From the NCBI RefSeq assembly GCF_009659535.1, contig NZ_VJZZ01000012.1, forward strand, positions 186,001 to 250,000: a stretch of 64,000 nucleotides of DNA, in the 5' to 3' direction. Made by a program: the position numbers and the translations under genes. Positions 43,621 through 51,944 of this stretch are shown piece by piece. The stretch comes from Aggregicoccus sp. 17bor-14. Its GTDB lineage: Bacteria; Myxococcota; Myxococcia; Myxococcales; Myxococcaceae. How positions within the stretch are numbered: position 1 is the first letter of the stretch; each line of letters opens with the position of its first letter. The notes beneath the pieces were generated by a model. The model worked only from the letters and a program-made list of their open reading frames with translations. It did no database searches and had not been told where the DNA came from.

Positions 43621-44058
43621 CTAGGGGGTGCTCACCGGCGCGACCTTCACGTGCACGAGGGTGACGCGTCCCTCGAGCGCGAACTGCATCTCGCCTCGCA
43701 GGTCGCCCGGCCGCGGTTGGCAGGCGTCGCTGAGCACGTCCTGGCACTCGGGGCGCGGCTCGGAGCCCGGGGCCATCCAGGCGATGGCCGTATAGTGCGC
43801 GTCGCTCTCGGTGAGCAGACCCCAGGAGCAGGTACGCGTGCCCAATTGGGTCGGAACCTCGAAGCCGCCGCCCGTTTTGCTCGAGGCATCGGCGTTCTGG
43901 ACCTTCATGTACGCGATGCCCTGCACGCCCGCGGGCGCCTCCACTGCGAGATCCATGCAGTGCTCTTCGCTGCCTCCGCCGCAGCCGCTGGCGAGCAGGA
44001 CCGCGGTGGTACCGAGGGTGAGGCGAAGGAGGCGCAGCGCAGCAGGGAGTCGGGTCAT
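43621..44058 (-). CDS. Small lipoprotein of unknown function
   Basis: ATG 44058 gives 145 residues with a lipoprotein signal ending LLASGC. The mature part has strands such as MQFALEGRVTLVHVKVAP and four further cysteines (EEHCMD, TCSWGL, ECQDVL, DACQPR) that could form two disulphides. It is conserved-hypothetical in style and I do not recognise a family. It converges on uvrA2. A TTATTC sequence (minus strand) at about 44107-44112 could be a -10 box. Confidence 0.65.
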   Translation of the reverse strand: MTRLPAALRLLRLTLGTTAVLLASGCGGGSEEHCMDLAVEAPAGVQGIAYMKVQNADASSKTGGGFEVPTQLGTRTCSWGLLTESDAHYTAIAWMAPGSEPRPECQDVLSDACQPRPGDLRGEMQFALEGRVTLVHVKVAPVSTP

Positions 44059-44137
44059 GCCCAAGACATCCCACGCCCCCGCGCTCGCCCGCAAGCCGAC
44101 CTCTCAGAATAAACGGTGAAACGGGTGGCGCCCTGCG

Positions 44138-45142
44138 TCAGGCCGCCTCGACCGCTGGCCGCAGCTGCGCGAGCGCGGCCTCCAGCACCTCGGGTCCCGC
44201 GCCCTTCTTGTGCGCGTTCTCACTGAGATGCCGCCGGAACGCGCGCGCTCCGGCGAGCCCCCCGAAGAGCCCGAGCATGTGCCGCGTCATCGCGCCCAGC
44301 GGTGCGCCGCGGCTGCGCTGCTGCTCCACGTAGGGGAGCATCGCCTGCACCACCTCGTGGCGCGTGCGCACGGGCGTCTCGTCGCCGTAGAAGCGGCGGT
44401 CCACCTCCGCGAGGAGGTACGGGCTCTCGTACGCCGCGCGGCCGATCATCACCCCGTCCACGTGGCGCAGGTGCTCCTCGGTGGCCTCGAGCGTCTTCAC
44501 GCCGCCGTTGATGCTGATGTCCAGCTCGGGCCGCTCCTGCTTCAGCCGGTACACGAGCTCGTAGCGAAGCGGGGGCACGTCCCGGTTCTCCTTCGGGCTC
44601 AAGCCCTGCAGCCACGCCTTGCGCGCGTGGACGATGAAGCGGGTGCAGCCGGCGGCGGCCACCGTGCGCACGAAGCGCTCGAGCGTGGGCCACTCCTCCA
44701 TGTCGTCGATGGCGATGCGGCTCTTCACCGTCACGGGCACCTTCACGGCCTCGCGCATGGCGGCGACGCAGCGGGCCACCAGCTCGGGCTCGGCCATGAG
44801 GCACGCGCCGAAGCGCCCCGACTGCACGCGGTCGCTGGGGCAGCCCACGTTGAGGTTCACCTCGTCGTAGCCCCAGGCCTCGCCCACGCGCGCGCTCTCG
44901 GCGAGGGCGGCGGGGTCCGAGCCCCCCAGCTGCAGGGCCACCGGGTGCTCCTCCGGGCTGAAGCCCAGGAGCCGCTCGCGGTCGCCGTGCAGGATGGCGC
45001 CCGTGGTCACCATCTCCGTGTAGAGCAGCGCGCGGCGGCTGATGAGGCGGTGGAAGTAGCGGCAGTGCCGGTCCGTCCAGTCCATCATCGGCGCGACGGA
45101 CACGGGGGCGAGATTCGGGGCCTGGGTGGAGAGGGCAGCCAT
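44138..45142 (-). CDS. dusA: tRNA-dihydrouridine synthase A
   Basis: ATG 45142 gives 334 residues. The Dus signature is complete: APMMDWTDRHCRYFHR, QLGGSDPAALAESA, and NVGCPSDRVQSGRFGACLM with catalytic Cys101. Further matches are ARKAWLQGLSPKENR, NGGVKTL and MIGRAAYESPY, which place it in the DusA subgroup. It reduces U20/U20a of tRNA with FMN and NADPH. There is no ribosome site; a TAGACG element 11 nt upstream would give a very short leader. It is divergent from the DUF1360-like gene. Confidence 0.97.
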   Translation of the reverse strand: MAALSTQAPNLAPVSVAPMMDWTDRHCRYFHRLISRRALLYTEMVTTGAILHGDRERLLGFSPEEHPVALQLGGSDPAALAESARVGEAWGYDEVNLNVGCPSDRVQSGRFGACLMAEPELVARCVAAMREAVKVPVTVKSRIAIDDMEEWPTLERFVRTVAAAGCTRFIVHARKAWLQGLSPKENRDVPPLRYELVYRLKQERPELDISINGGVKTLEATEEHLRHVDGVMIGRAAYESPYLLAEVDRRFYGDETPVRTRHEVVQAMLPYVEQQRSRGAPLGAMTRHMLGLFGGLAGARAFRRHLSENAHKKGAGPEVLEAALAQLRPAVEAA

Positions 45143-45153
45143 CGGGAAGGCCA

Positions 45154-45159
45154 CGTCTA
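45154..45159 (-). promoter_or_regulatory. -10-like element TAGACG before dusA
   Basis: On the minus strand TAGACG, preceded by GGT, ends 11 nt before the dusA ATG, which predicts a leader of about 5 nt and no ribosome site. Confidence 0.3.
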
Positions 45160-45325
45160 ACCGGTCGGAGGCGATTCGGCCAGGGGCGCCGGGCCCGCCG
45201 TCCGGGTGGCGCGGGGCGCAGGGACGCCGCACGACGGGCGGGCAACGGCCTGGCTGCCTGGCTGCCCAGCGCGGGGCGGGGCAGGGGGGCGGGCATCCTG
45301 GCGCGGGTCGCTCCACCTTGTGGCC

Positions 45326-45772
45326 ATGGTGAACACGTTCCAGCTCCTCGCAGTGTCGGCGGTGGTGATGGGCATGTCCCAGACCGTCGCGAAGGAGCGC
45401 ATCTTCGCTCCCGTGCGCGAGCGGCTCGGCGGCAAGGACACCTTCTTCGGCTACCTCGTCTCCTGTCCCTACTGCGTCTCGCACTACTTCGCCTTCGCGC
45501 TGGTACCGCTGACGAACACCTACGGCATCGACGTCGCGGTGGGCGGCTGGGTGGGCGCCGTGGCGCGCTGGTTCCTGTCTTCCATTCTCGTCGCCGTCAT
45601 CGCGGCCTTCTTCCGCGTCGTCTTCTGGTTCGTGGACGAGACCCAGGGCCTGGTGCGCCGGCGCCAGCGCACCGAGGAGGAGGAGATCCAGACGAAGCGC
45701 CTGCTGCGCAAGAAGGTGGAGCGCACGCTGCCTTCGCCCGTGCGCGAGCCGCGCGAGCCCGCGGCGCACTGA
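45326..45772 (+). CDS. DUF1360-like small membrane protein
   Basis: ATG 45326 gives 148 residues with two or three membrane helices (TFQLLAVSAVVMGMSQTVA, SHYFAFALVPLTNTYGI, WFLSSILVAVIAAFFRVVF). The motif TFFGYLVSCPYCVSHYFAF, a Cys pair at a helix start, resembles the CxxC of DUF1360 proteins, which are found in spore or envelope contexts. The C-terminus is cytoplasmic, very basic/acidic (RRRQRTEEEEIQTKRLLRKK). Function unknown. Confidence 0.6.
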   Translation: MVNTFQLLAVSAVVMGMSQTVAKERIFAPVRERLGGKDTFFGYLVSCPYCVSHYFAFALVPLTNTYGIDVAVGGWVGAVARWFLSSILVAVIAAFFRVVFWFVDETQGLVRRRQRTEEEEIQTKRLLRKKVERTLPSPVREPREPAAH

Positions 45773-45792
45773 GCTGCAATCCCTCACCCTAA

Positions 45793-47244
45793 TCAGGGCT
45801 CCACTTCCTCCAGGTGACCGTCCACGAGCTGCAGCTCCGGGCAGAAGGGCCCCGCGGGCTCGCGCGACCAGAAGGGCGCACCCTCGCGGCGCTCCGCGGG
45901 CGTGCTGAAGCGGTACTGCCAGGCCGTGGTGCGCAGGTAGCGCGGCGGGGCGGTGGGGAAGGGGTTCGCGGCGAAGAGGGACGCTGCGGCCGAGTCTCCA
46001 CCCAAGAGCCCCGCCTGCAGCTCCAGCAGCCAGCGACTGGAGCCGCAGTCTCCCAGTGCCGCGAACCACATCATCCAGTCGAGCCGCGGCATGTGCCCGA
46101 GCAGCAAGGGTGGCGTGCGATCGAGGCGCCCCGGCTTGTAGCGGAACTCGTAGGGCCTCCACGCCGTGCCGTCCGCGCTGCCCTCGAGGAGGATCTCCGA
46201 GCGCGTGGTGGTCATCACGGCGAAGAGGCCGTAGCTGCTCACCAGCCCGAGGCCCCGCGCGCGCTCGGGGACGAAGGGCCCGACGCCCACGCGCTCGACG
46301 AGCTCTCCCACCCCGAGCGCCGCGAGCAGCGCGGCCAGCACTCCGGCTGACACGCGGCGCCAGCGCGGCGCGGGCCGCGGCGGTGCAGCCGGCTGCAGCA
46401 GGCCCCGGGGCAGGAAGCGCTGCAGGGCCGCGTCGTCGAGCAGGGTGAGGCAGAGCACCAGGGTGAGCAGGTTGAAGAAGCCGTAGTTGCCGGTGGTGAG
46501 GATCATCCCCTGCAGCCCCGCGAGCGGCACGAAGGCGGCGAGGCGCAGCCGGCGCGGCGCGAAGATGAAGAAGGGCACCACCAGCTCGACGAGGAACATC
46601 GCCACCGCCTCCGCGGTGTGCACCCCGCGCGGCTGGAAGTGGGCGAAGGCGCTGAGCGGCCCGGGCAGCGGCTGGGTCCAGTAGTGGAAGTCCATCGCGC
46701 GGAAGGAGCGCCAGGTGGGGTCTCCGCTCAGCAGCTTCACCAGGCCCGAGCTGAACATCAGCCGGAACAGCAGCAGGCGCAGCAGCCACAGCCCCGCGCG
46801 GTTCTCCGTCTGCGGCCGGTCGTGCCGGAGTCGCCAGCTCCACGGCGCGAAGAGCACCGAGAGCGCGGCCGTCTCCACCAGCAGCGCGTCCCACTGGAAC
46901 TGCAGGAAGACGCTGCCTGCGCCCATCAGCGAGAGGTAGAGCGCCCAGAGCGCCACGAGGACGGGGCGCGGAGCCACCCCCGCGACGAGCAGCACCGAGA
47001 GCGCCGCGCCACCCCAGCAGGCCGCGTGCAGCGCCGCATCCGAGGCGCCGAGCCAGAACACCGAGGGCAGCTGCGCGAAGGTGAGCTGCGCATGCGCGAA
47101 GGCGAAGAGCCGCTCTGCGGGCGCGATGCCGTGGCTGCCGATGAGCCCGTCCACCTGCACCGCGAGCGAGGCGAAGGCACAGAGGAACACGAGTCCGAGC
47201 GCGCGGAGGTACAGCGAGCGGGTGAGCTGGGTGGAGGGGGGCAT
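45793..47244 (-). CDS. Lipase maturation factor-like membrane protein
   Basis: ATG 47244 gives 483 residues with about eight membrane helices. Diagnostic LMF/DUF1222 segments are FLQFQWDALLVETAALSVLF, LLLFRLMFSSGLVKLLSGDP, TWRSFRAMDFHYWTQPLPGP and the later WRPYEFRYKPGRLDRTPPLL with HMPRLDWMMWFAAL. Eukaryotic LMF1 matures lipases in the ER; bacterial homologues are uncharacterised but may assist secreted enzyme folding. It is divergent from the next gene. Confidence 0.9.
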   Translation of the reverse strand: MPPSTQLTRSLYLRALGLVFLCAFASLAVQVDGLIGSHGIAPAERLFAFAHAQLTFAQLPSVFWLGASDAALHAACWGGAALSVLLVAGVAPRPVLVALWALYLSLMGAGSVFLQFQWDALLVETAALSVLFAPWSWRLRHDRPQTENRAGLWLLRLLLFRLMFSSGLVKLLSGDPTWRSFRAMDFHYWTQPLPGPLSAFAHFQPRGVHTAEAVAMFLVELVVPFFIFAPRRLRLAAFVPLAGLQGMILTTGNYGFFNLLTLVLCLTLLDDAALQRFLPRGLLQPAAPPRPAPRWRRVSAGVLAALLAALGVGELVERVGVGPFVPERARGLGLVSSYGLFAVMTTTRSEILLEGSADGTAWRPYEFRYKPGRLDRTPPLLLGHMPRLDWMMWFAALGDCGSSRWLLELQAGLLGGDSAAASLFAANPFPTAPPRYLRTTAWQYRFSTPAERREGAPFWSREPAGPFCPELQLVDGHLEEVEP

Positions 47245-47410
47245 CGCGCGGAGTCCTGCGTCACGCGTATGTGAGCCGAAGCCGCGGTGCAATGCGGCCG
47301 AGGGGAGCGCCCGTGCCGCGGAAGCCCGCTGCAAGCACGCGAAGGCGATCGTGCCGCAGGTCCCGGAGGCCTGCGGCACGCGTCGCTCAGGGGAGAAGGG
47401 CAGTTCGGGC

Positions 47411-47416
47411 TATACG
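47411..47416 (+). promoter_or_regulatory. -10-like element TATACG, predicted leaderless start
   Basis: TATACG ends exactly 6 nt before ATG 47423, so transcription would be expected to begin on the A of the start codon. It is the best match to TATAAT among the short-leader set. Confidence 0.4.
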
Positions 47417-47422
47417 GAAGCC

Positions 47423-48817
47423 ATGCTCCTTCCGCTGCTCCTCGCGGCCTCCCTCCTTGCGCAGTCGCCCACCCTTCCTCCTGCACGCGCCGCGGAGACG
47501 CTGGGCCTGGGTCCCGTCACCGACAGCGCCGTGCGAGAGACGCTCGCGTACGTCGCGCTCGAGCGCGGCGGCATCGCGGTCATCGACCTCTCGGCCTCGC
47601 CGCCGCGTCTCGTGCGCCGCCTCGAGGAGGGCCGCCACTTCGTGCGGCTCGTGCTCGCGGGGGAGTCACTGCTCGCCGTGGAGCTGCGCGAGGAGGCGCA
47701 CGCGTTCACGCTCGCCTCTCCGGAGGCGCCCGAGCCCACCACGCTCGCGCGCGCCCTCTCCGCACCCCTGCCGGTGGCGAGCGCTCCTGCGGCCCCCGGC
47801 GCGGTGGCGGGCGCCCCCGGGGCGCCTCCGGCCGCAGCTCCCGGCACTGCCCCGGTGGCGCCGATGGGGCTCAGCGTCACCGCGGTGCAGGGCGGCGACG
47901 TGACGCTCTCGGGCGGGCGCAACCTCGGGCTCGCCGAGGGCGCGCGCGTGCGCATCGTCCCTCTGGTGGAAGCGTCGCGCGGCCGTGAGGCGGTGCTCGA
48001 GGTGGTGGACGTGCGCGAGCGCGATGCCGTGGCGCGCCTGGGTCGCGGGGAGCGGGCGCAGGTCGGTGACCGTGCAGAGCCCACCTCCGCACCCGCGACG
48101 GCGCGGCTCATCGCGCCGCCCGGGCCCGACTACCGCATGCGCTTCGGCTTCCACGCGCGGCCCTTCCTCGCGCTCGATGCGACCACGGCCTCGGGGAACA
48201 ACGCGCGGGCGGGCGGCGTGCTCGCCGACCTCTTCGTCGCCTACCGGCTCGCGGAGCTGCCGGTGACGCTGCACGCGCGGCTCGAGCCCGTGGGGGTGGG
48301 GCTGGGCACGGGCGACCGGCACACGCCGGGAGTGGCCTTCGTCGCGGCGACCTACACCTCGGACGTCCTGGAGGTGGGGCTCGGCGCCTCGGCGCTGTTC
48401 GGCCAGGAGCTCACCCAGTGCTACCCGACCTACGGCCCGATGGGGGAGGACCTCGGCGAGCAGTGCCAGAAGGACTCGGGCTTCGGCGTGCAGCAGCTGC
48501 TGCGGCTCGGTGCGCTGGACGGCCTGCACCTCGAGTGGAGCTCCTCCATCCTCTCCCGCTCGAACCAGTTCGTCTTCGGCTCGGGGCGCGGCGAGCTGCA
48601 GCTGCCCGTCACCACGCGCTTCTCCCTCTTCGGCGCGGGCGGCGGCGGCCGCAGCGGCTTCGGCTTCGGCGAGGTGGGCATCCGAACCTTCCTCCAGGGC
48701 ACCGGAGGCCCGGGCAGCCTGCTGCTCACCGGCAGCGTGGGCTACGTGGCGCTCACCGACAACGCGCGCGACCTCGGGGGGCCCTCCGTGGCCCTCGGGC
48801 TCGAGTGGCGTCGGTGA
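47423..48817 (+). CDS. Exported protein with N-terminal blade-like domain and C-terminal beta-barrel
   Basis: ATG 47423 gives 464 residues with a signal peptide (MLLPLLLAASLLAQSPTLPP). The N-terminal ~100 residues read like one or two propeller blades (LAYVALERGGIAVIDLSASP). A Pro/Ala linker leads to a small beta domain (TAVQGGDVTLSGGRNLGLAE GARV), which resembles a FlgT/SH3-like fold. From about residue 235 the sequence shows regular barrel strands (YRMRFGFHARPFLALDATTA, DLFVAYRLAEL, LHARLEPVGVGLG, FSLFGAGGGGRSGFGFGEVG). It ends in VALGLEWRR, close to an outer-membrane C-terminus. Function is unknown. Confidence 0.7.
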   Translation: MLLPLLLAASLLAQSPTLPPARAAETLGLGPVTDSAVRETLAYVALERGGIAVIDLSASPPRLVRRLEEGRHFVRLVLAGESLLAVELREEAHAFTLASPEAPEPTTLARALSAPLPVASAPAAPGAVAGAPGAPPAAAPGTAPVAPMGLSVTAVQGGDVTLSGGRNLGLAEGARVRIVPLVEASRGREAVLEVVDVRERDAVARLGRGERAQVGDRAEPTSAPATARLIAPPGPDYRMRFGFHARPFLALDATTASGNNARAGGVLADLFVAYRLAELPVTLHARLEPVGVGLGTGDRHTPGVAFVAATYTSDVLEVGLGASALFGQELTQCYPTYGPMGEDLGEQCQKDSGFGVQQLLRLGALDGLHLEWSSSILSRSNQFVFGSGRGELQLPVTTRFSLFGAGGGGRSGFGFGEVGIRTFLQGTGGPGSLLLTGSVGYVALTDNARDLGGPSVALGLEWRR

Positions 48818-48826
48818 AGCCCGGCT

Positions 48827-48861
48827 CCCTCACCCGGACCCTCTCCCAGGGGGAGAAGGAG
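48827..48861. repeat. Dispersed palindromic repeat, copy 4
   Basis: CCCTCACCC, GGA, CCCTCTCCC and a diverged GGGGGAGAAGGAGG arm. It overlaps the 3' end and stop of the DUF4390-like gene and lies 10 bp after the stop of the converging barrel gene. Confidence 0.65.
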
Positions 48862-49429
48862 GACCCGGTTGCACGCGGCAGCGCGCCCGCGCGCGGCGCT
48901 GCAGGTCGTCCGCCACCGTGCGCAGCAGGTTCTCCGTCACTGCCGAGCGCGTCTCGCTCTGCGTGAGCCAGCTGGCCATGCGCCCCAGGCTCGCGCGCGT
49001 CACGACCTGCAGCCGCACGTCGAGCTCCACCTCGAGCACCGCGTCCGGCGCGGGAGGGGACTCGAGCTCCAGCGCCGCGCGCTCGAGCTGCAGCGCCGCA
49101 GGGCCCTCGGAGAGCGGACGCCCCGAGAGCTCGTAGCGCCCCGTGGACTCGTCGAAGCGCAGCACCTCGGTCAGGTGCTGCTCCGCGAGCCGCGCGTCGA
49201 ACCACGCGGGGCGGCGGCGCAGCAGGACGAGGCCTACCTCCAGGCGCCCCGCGAGCCCGAGGCGCAAGAGCCGGTCCAGCTCCGCGTCGATGAAGGCGCG
49301 CGCTTCGGGACGCACGAGCACGCGCGTGCCCGTGCGCTGCGCAGTGCAGGTGACGTGTGGCTCCTCGGCATGCGCAGGCGTGACGAGGGTGAGCGCGAGG
49401 AGCGTGGTGAGGAGGCGGACATCCCTCAC
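48830..49429 (-). CDS. DUF4390-like exported protein
   Basis: A GTG start at 49429 is inferred because it gives a signal peptide (MRDVRLLTTLLALTLVTPAHA) and 199 residues. The mature part (CTAQRTGTRVLVRPEARAFI, LRLGLAGRLEVGLVLLRRRP, DESTGRYELSG, LDVRLQVVTRASLGRMASWL) resembles the DUF4390 family in length and layout, but the match is weak. In proteobacteria DUF4390 genes often neighbour NtrY/NtrX-type genes, and a two-component pair lies just upstream here. The start codon sits in repeat copy 5 and the last residues ([12 protein letters not shown]) come from repeat copy 4. Confidence 0.55.
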   Translation of the reverse strand: MRDVRLLTTLLALTLVTPAHAEEPHVTCTAQRTGTRVLVRPEARAFIDAELDRLLRLGLAGRLEVGLVLLRRRPAWFDARLAEQHLTEVLRFDESTGRYELSGRPLSEGPAALQLERAALELESPPAPDAVLEVELDVRLQVVTRASLGRMASWLTQSETRSAVTENLLRTVADDLQRRARARCRVQPGPPSPPGRGSG

Positions 49430-49456
49430 CCCGACCCTCTCCCAGAGGGAGAGGGG
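49423..49456. repeat. Dispersed palindromic repeat, copy 5
   Basis: CCCTCACCCCGA is followed by CCCTCTCCC and GGGAGAGGG arms with an AGA loop. It covers the proposed start codon of the DUF4390-like gene and its upstream region. Confidence 0.7.
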
Positions 49457-49500
49457 ACGGTGCTCCCGCCGTGTCTCCCCTCTGATCAGAACCACCTCGC

Positions 49501-51813
49501 TCAGAACGTCCTCACCCAGAGCAGACGCACCGTGGGCGCCGCCTCCGCGCGCTCGTCCGTGCGCCACGCGGCCGAGAATTCCACCTCGTCGCCCAGGTGG
49601 AGGCTCGCGCCCAGGCCCAGCTTCGCGTCCGACCAGCCAGCGGCGGGCGCGTGCACCATGCCCACGTCCGTGAAGATGCCGAAGAAGCCCCACTGGTACT
49701 CGGCGCTGAAGAGCAGCGACGTGTCCCCGCGCAGCTCCTTGAAGTCGTAGCCGCGCAGCGCGTTCCACCCGCCGAGCCCCTCCTGCTTCTGCGCAGGCAG
49801 GTCATGGCCCCCGGCGCCGCGCGCACGCACCCGCAGCCCGTCCTGGTCGTCGTTCACCGGCAGGTACAGCGTGTTGTCGCTCACCAGCTTCCAGAACTCG
49901 AACTGCGAGTCGCCGCCCAGCCCGGGCACGCCCACCTCGAGGGTGAGCAGGCTGCGCAGGGCGACCTCCTTCGGCCAGTCCTGCTTCAGGAGGGACACTT
50001 CGGGCCGGCGGAAGAGCGAGCCCACGCGCTGCACCTCCGGCGCGTCGCTCGCGTACTCGAGCCGCGCCACCACCGAGGCCATGCGCCCCTCGAGCGCCGG
50101 CGTGTTGACGAAGGGGCCGTCGTCGCGGTCGAAGAGCGAGAGCGGCGGGTCCATGGACACGAGCGAGCCCTGCGCATCGCGCCGGTACTCGAGCCCCGCG
50201 TACAGCCCCTTGCCGAGCTGCTCCGTCGCGAAGACCGCGAAGCCCGTGCGCCGGAAGTACTCGCGGTCGGGGCGGTTGATGAGCGCGGAGTAGAACCAGG
50301 AGTCGAAGTCCCCGAGGCGCCAGCGGTCCTGCGTGTCGATGAAGTCGTGCGCCTGCACGCCCACCTCCGCCAGGTGCAGCCGCGACACGCGCGCCTTCAC
50401 GCCCCCCAGCACGTTGAGCCGGCGCTGTTCCGAGGTCTGGTCCGGGTCTCCGGGCACCTTCTGCCCGCCGAGCCGCAGTGGGATGAAGAGCGCCGCATCC
50501 AGGGTGAGGTGCGCGCGGTCCTTCGGGTCCCACACCGTCACGCTGCCCGAGAGCCCCGGCGCGAAGCCCGTCACCTGCGTGTGCACCGGCAGGAGCCCCA
50601 GGTCCACCTCGGGGCGGCGCGGGCGCAGGTGCACCACCACCTTGCGGCCCTCGGTGGTGATGCCCTCCTCGTGGCCGCGGCGCACCTCGTCGTTCCACCA
50701 GTCCGAGAGCGCCCCGAGGCTCAGCTCCACCTCGTGCTCCTCGGGCGCGCGCTCGCGCTCCTCGGGCGTCAGCTCCACCGGGCGGTAGCGCGTCGTGCCT
50801 CCGGCCGCAGCCTCCTCGCGAAAGCGCACCTGCGGGCGGGCCTTGCGCTCCACGTCGCGCAGCTCGAGGAAGGGCAGCTGCGCCTCCACGCGCTGCGCCG
50901 CCGAGCGCGAGGTGCTGCGCAGGAACACGTCCCCGGACTTCAGCCCCAGCGCGTCCTTCACCCGCGGCACCATCTCGGGCGCGACTCCCCGCACTTCCAC
51001 GTCTTCGATGCGACCCTCGTCCACCGTGACCTCGAGCAGCCCGTCCGGGCGCAGCTCCGCCTCGAGCGAGGCGAGCAGGTAGCCCTCGTGGCGCAGCGTG
51101 GCCAGGGCCCGCTCGAGCGCGCGCGGAATTCCGCCCCAGGCGAGACCGGGACGCAGGTCGTCGTTCTCGTAGCGTGCGAGCAGTGCGCGCGGCGGCACCG
51201 GCGCGGGGCAGCGCTCGCGCGTGGTCACCTGCACCCCGCCGCGCGGCGAGCTGCGCACGTGCACCGTCGTCTCGCCGTCGTCATCGTCCTCGTCCGGAGG
51301 CGAGGGGAACATGTCGCGCAAGAGCTCGTGCGGCGCCACCTCGCGCATCCCCGTGAAGTGCACGCGCTTCACGTAGGGCTGCTCCTGCAGCTGCACCTGC
51401 AGCACCGCCTCGCCGCCCTCGCTCACCTGCAGCCGCGGCTGGATGTGGCGGAAGAGCCCCGTGCGCGCGAGCCGCAGCAGCCCCGCGCGCGCCGCCTCCG
51501 CCGAGAGCGGGCCCTGCGCGGGGAGGTATGCGAGCCTGCGCACGTCGGCCTCCGGGAGGCGCTCGAGCCCGTGCAGCTCCAGGCGCGTCACCTCGCGCGT
51601 CTGGCCACCCACGCTCAGCTCGGCGGGGGCGAGCACCTCGGCGAGCTCCTCGTCGGCCGGCTCGATGCATGCCGGGGCGGCGGCCTCCGGCGGCGTGCCG
51701 GCATCGGGGGCAGCCGGGGCCTCGGCCGCGGGTGGGGCGGCGGTGCCGGCGTCGGGCGCCTGGGCGAAGGCGGGGAGGGAGAGCAGAAGCAGGGGGAGAA
51801 GTCGTCGGTTCAT
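49501..51813 (-). CDS. Omp85/BamA-TamA-like outer-membrane protein
   Basis: ATG 51813 gives 770 residues with a signal peptide (MNRRLLPLLLLSLPAFA) and a Pro/Ala linker. About three POTRA-like units follow (LELHGLERLPEADVRRL, VKRVHFTGMREVAPHELL, GRIEDVEVRGVAPEMVPRVK). An acidic insert (DEDDDDGET) lies in the second. The C-terminal ~400 residues are beta-barrel strands with LGGWNALRGYDFKELRGDTS, the surface-antigen D15 pattern, and a final VRLLWVRTF with terminal Phe. The family inserts or translocates proteins or lipids at the outer membrane. It lies between the two-component pair and the DUF4390-like gene on one strand, so it may be their regulatory target. It is probably not the essential BamA, since the usual neighbours (skp, lpxD, fabZ) are absent. 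Confidence 0.87.
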   Translation of the reverse strand: MNRRLLPLLLLSLPAFAQAPDAGTAAPPAAEAPAAPDAGTPPEAAAPACIEPADEELAEVLAPAELSVGGQTREVTRLELHGLERLPEADVRRLAYLPAQGPLSAEAARAGLLRLARTGLFRHIQPRLQVSEGGEAVLQVQLQEQPYVKRVHFTGMREVAPHELLRDMFPSPPDEDDDDGETTVHVRSSPRGGVQVTTRERCPAPVPPRALLARYENDDLRPGLAWGGIPRALERALATLRHEGYLLASLEAELRPDGLLEVTVDEGRIEDVEVRGVAPEMVPRVKDALGLKSGDVFLRSTSRSAAQRVEAQLPFLELRDVERKARPQVRFREEAAAGGTTRYRPVELTPEERERAPEEHEVELSLGALSDWWNDEVRRGHEEGITTEGRKVVVHLRPRRPEVDLGLLPVHTQVTGFAPGLSGSVTVWDPKDRAHLTLDAALFIPLRLGGQKVPGDPDQTSEQRRLNVLGGVKARVSRLHLAEVGVQAHDFIDTQDRWRLGDFDSWFYSALINRPDREYFRRTGFAVFATEQLGKGLYAGLEYRRDAQGSLVSMDPPLSLFDRDDGPFVNTPALEGRMASVVARLEYASDAPEVQRVGSLFRRPEVSLLKQDWPKEVALRSLLTLEVGVPGLGGDSQFEFWKLVSDNTLYLPVNDDQDGLRVRARGAGGHDLPAQKQEGLGGWNALRGYDFKELRGDTSLLFSAEYQWGFFGIFTDVGMVHAPAAGWSDAKLGLGASLHLGDEVEFSAAWRTDERAEAAPTVRLLWVRTF

Positions 51814-51875
51814 GGCAGGACGCAAGAGCACGGGGCAGGCCAGCGGGCAGCGCGGGCCAAGTGCCCGGAACGACG

Positions 51876-51890
51876 GGGCACAGTGTGCCC
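51876..51890. promoter_or_regulatory. Inverted repeat upstream of the Omp85 gene
   Basis: GGGCACA and TGTGCCC form a perfect 7-bp inverted repeat with a 1-bp centre, 63 bp before the Omp85 start codon. It could be an operator. Confidence 0.4.
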
Positions 51891-51905
51891 GGGGCGTGTC
51901 GAAGT

Positions 51906-51944
51906 CACATCGCGATGTGGGGGAGGCGATGTGAAAGACACATC
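51906..51944. promoter_or_regulatory. CACATC/GATGTG inverted repeat cluster
   Basis: CACATCGCGATGTG (51906-51919) is a perfect 14-bp palindrome. It is followed by GATGTG (51928-51933) and CACATC (51939-51944), a second inverted pair with an AAAGA spacer. The same hexamer thus occurs four times within 39 bp, overlapping the stop of the response-regulator gene and preceding the Omp85 gene. It could be an enhancer-type binding site for the neighbouring NtrC-family regulator, or a terminator hairpin pair. Confidence 0.45.

Noticed and set aside
49501-51813. Essential BamA for the Omp85 protein.
   Set aside because: There are fewer apparent POTRA units than in BamA and the usual BamA neighbours are absent, so a TamA-like or accessory role is more likely.
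51827-51842. Possible sigma-54 promoter (minus strand TGGCCTGCCCCGTGCT) before the Omp85 gene.
   Set aside because: GG and GC are 10 bp apart as required, but the match is partial and the transcript would start only about 3 nt before the ATG. I keep it only as a weak possibility.
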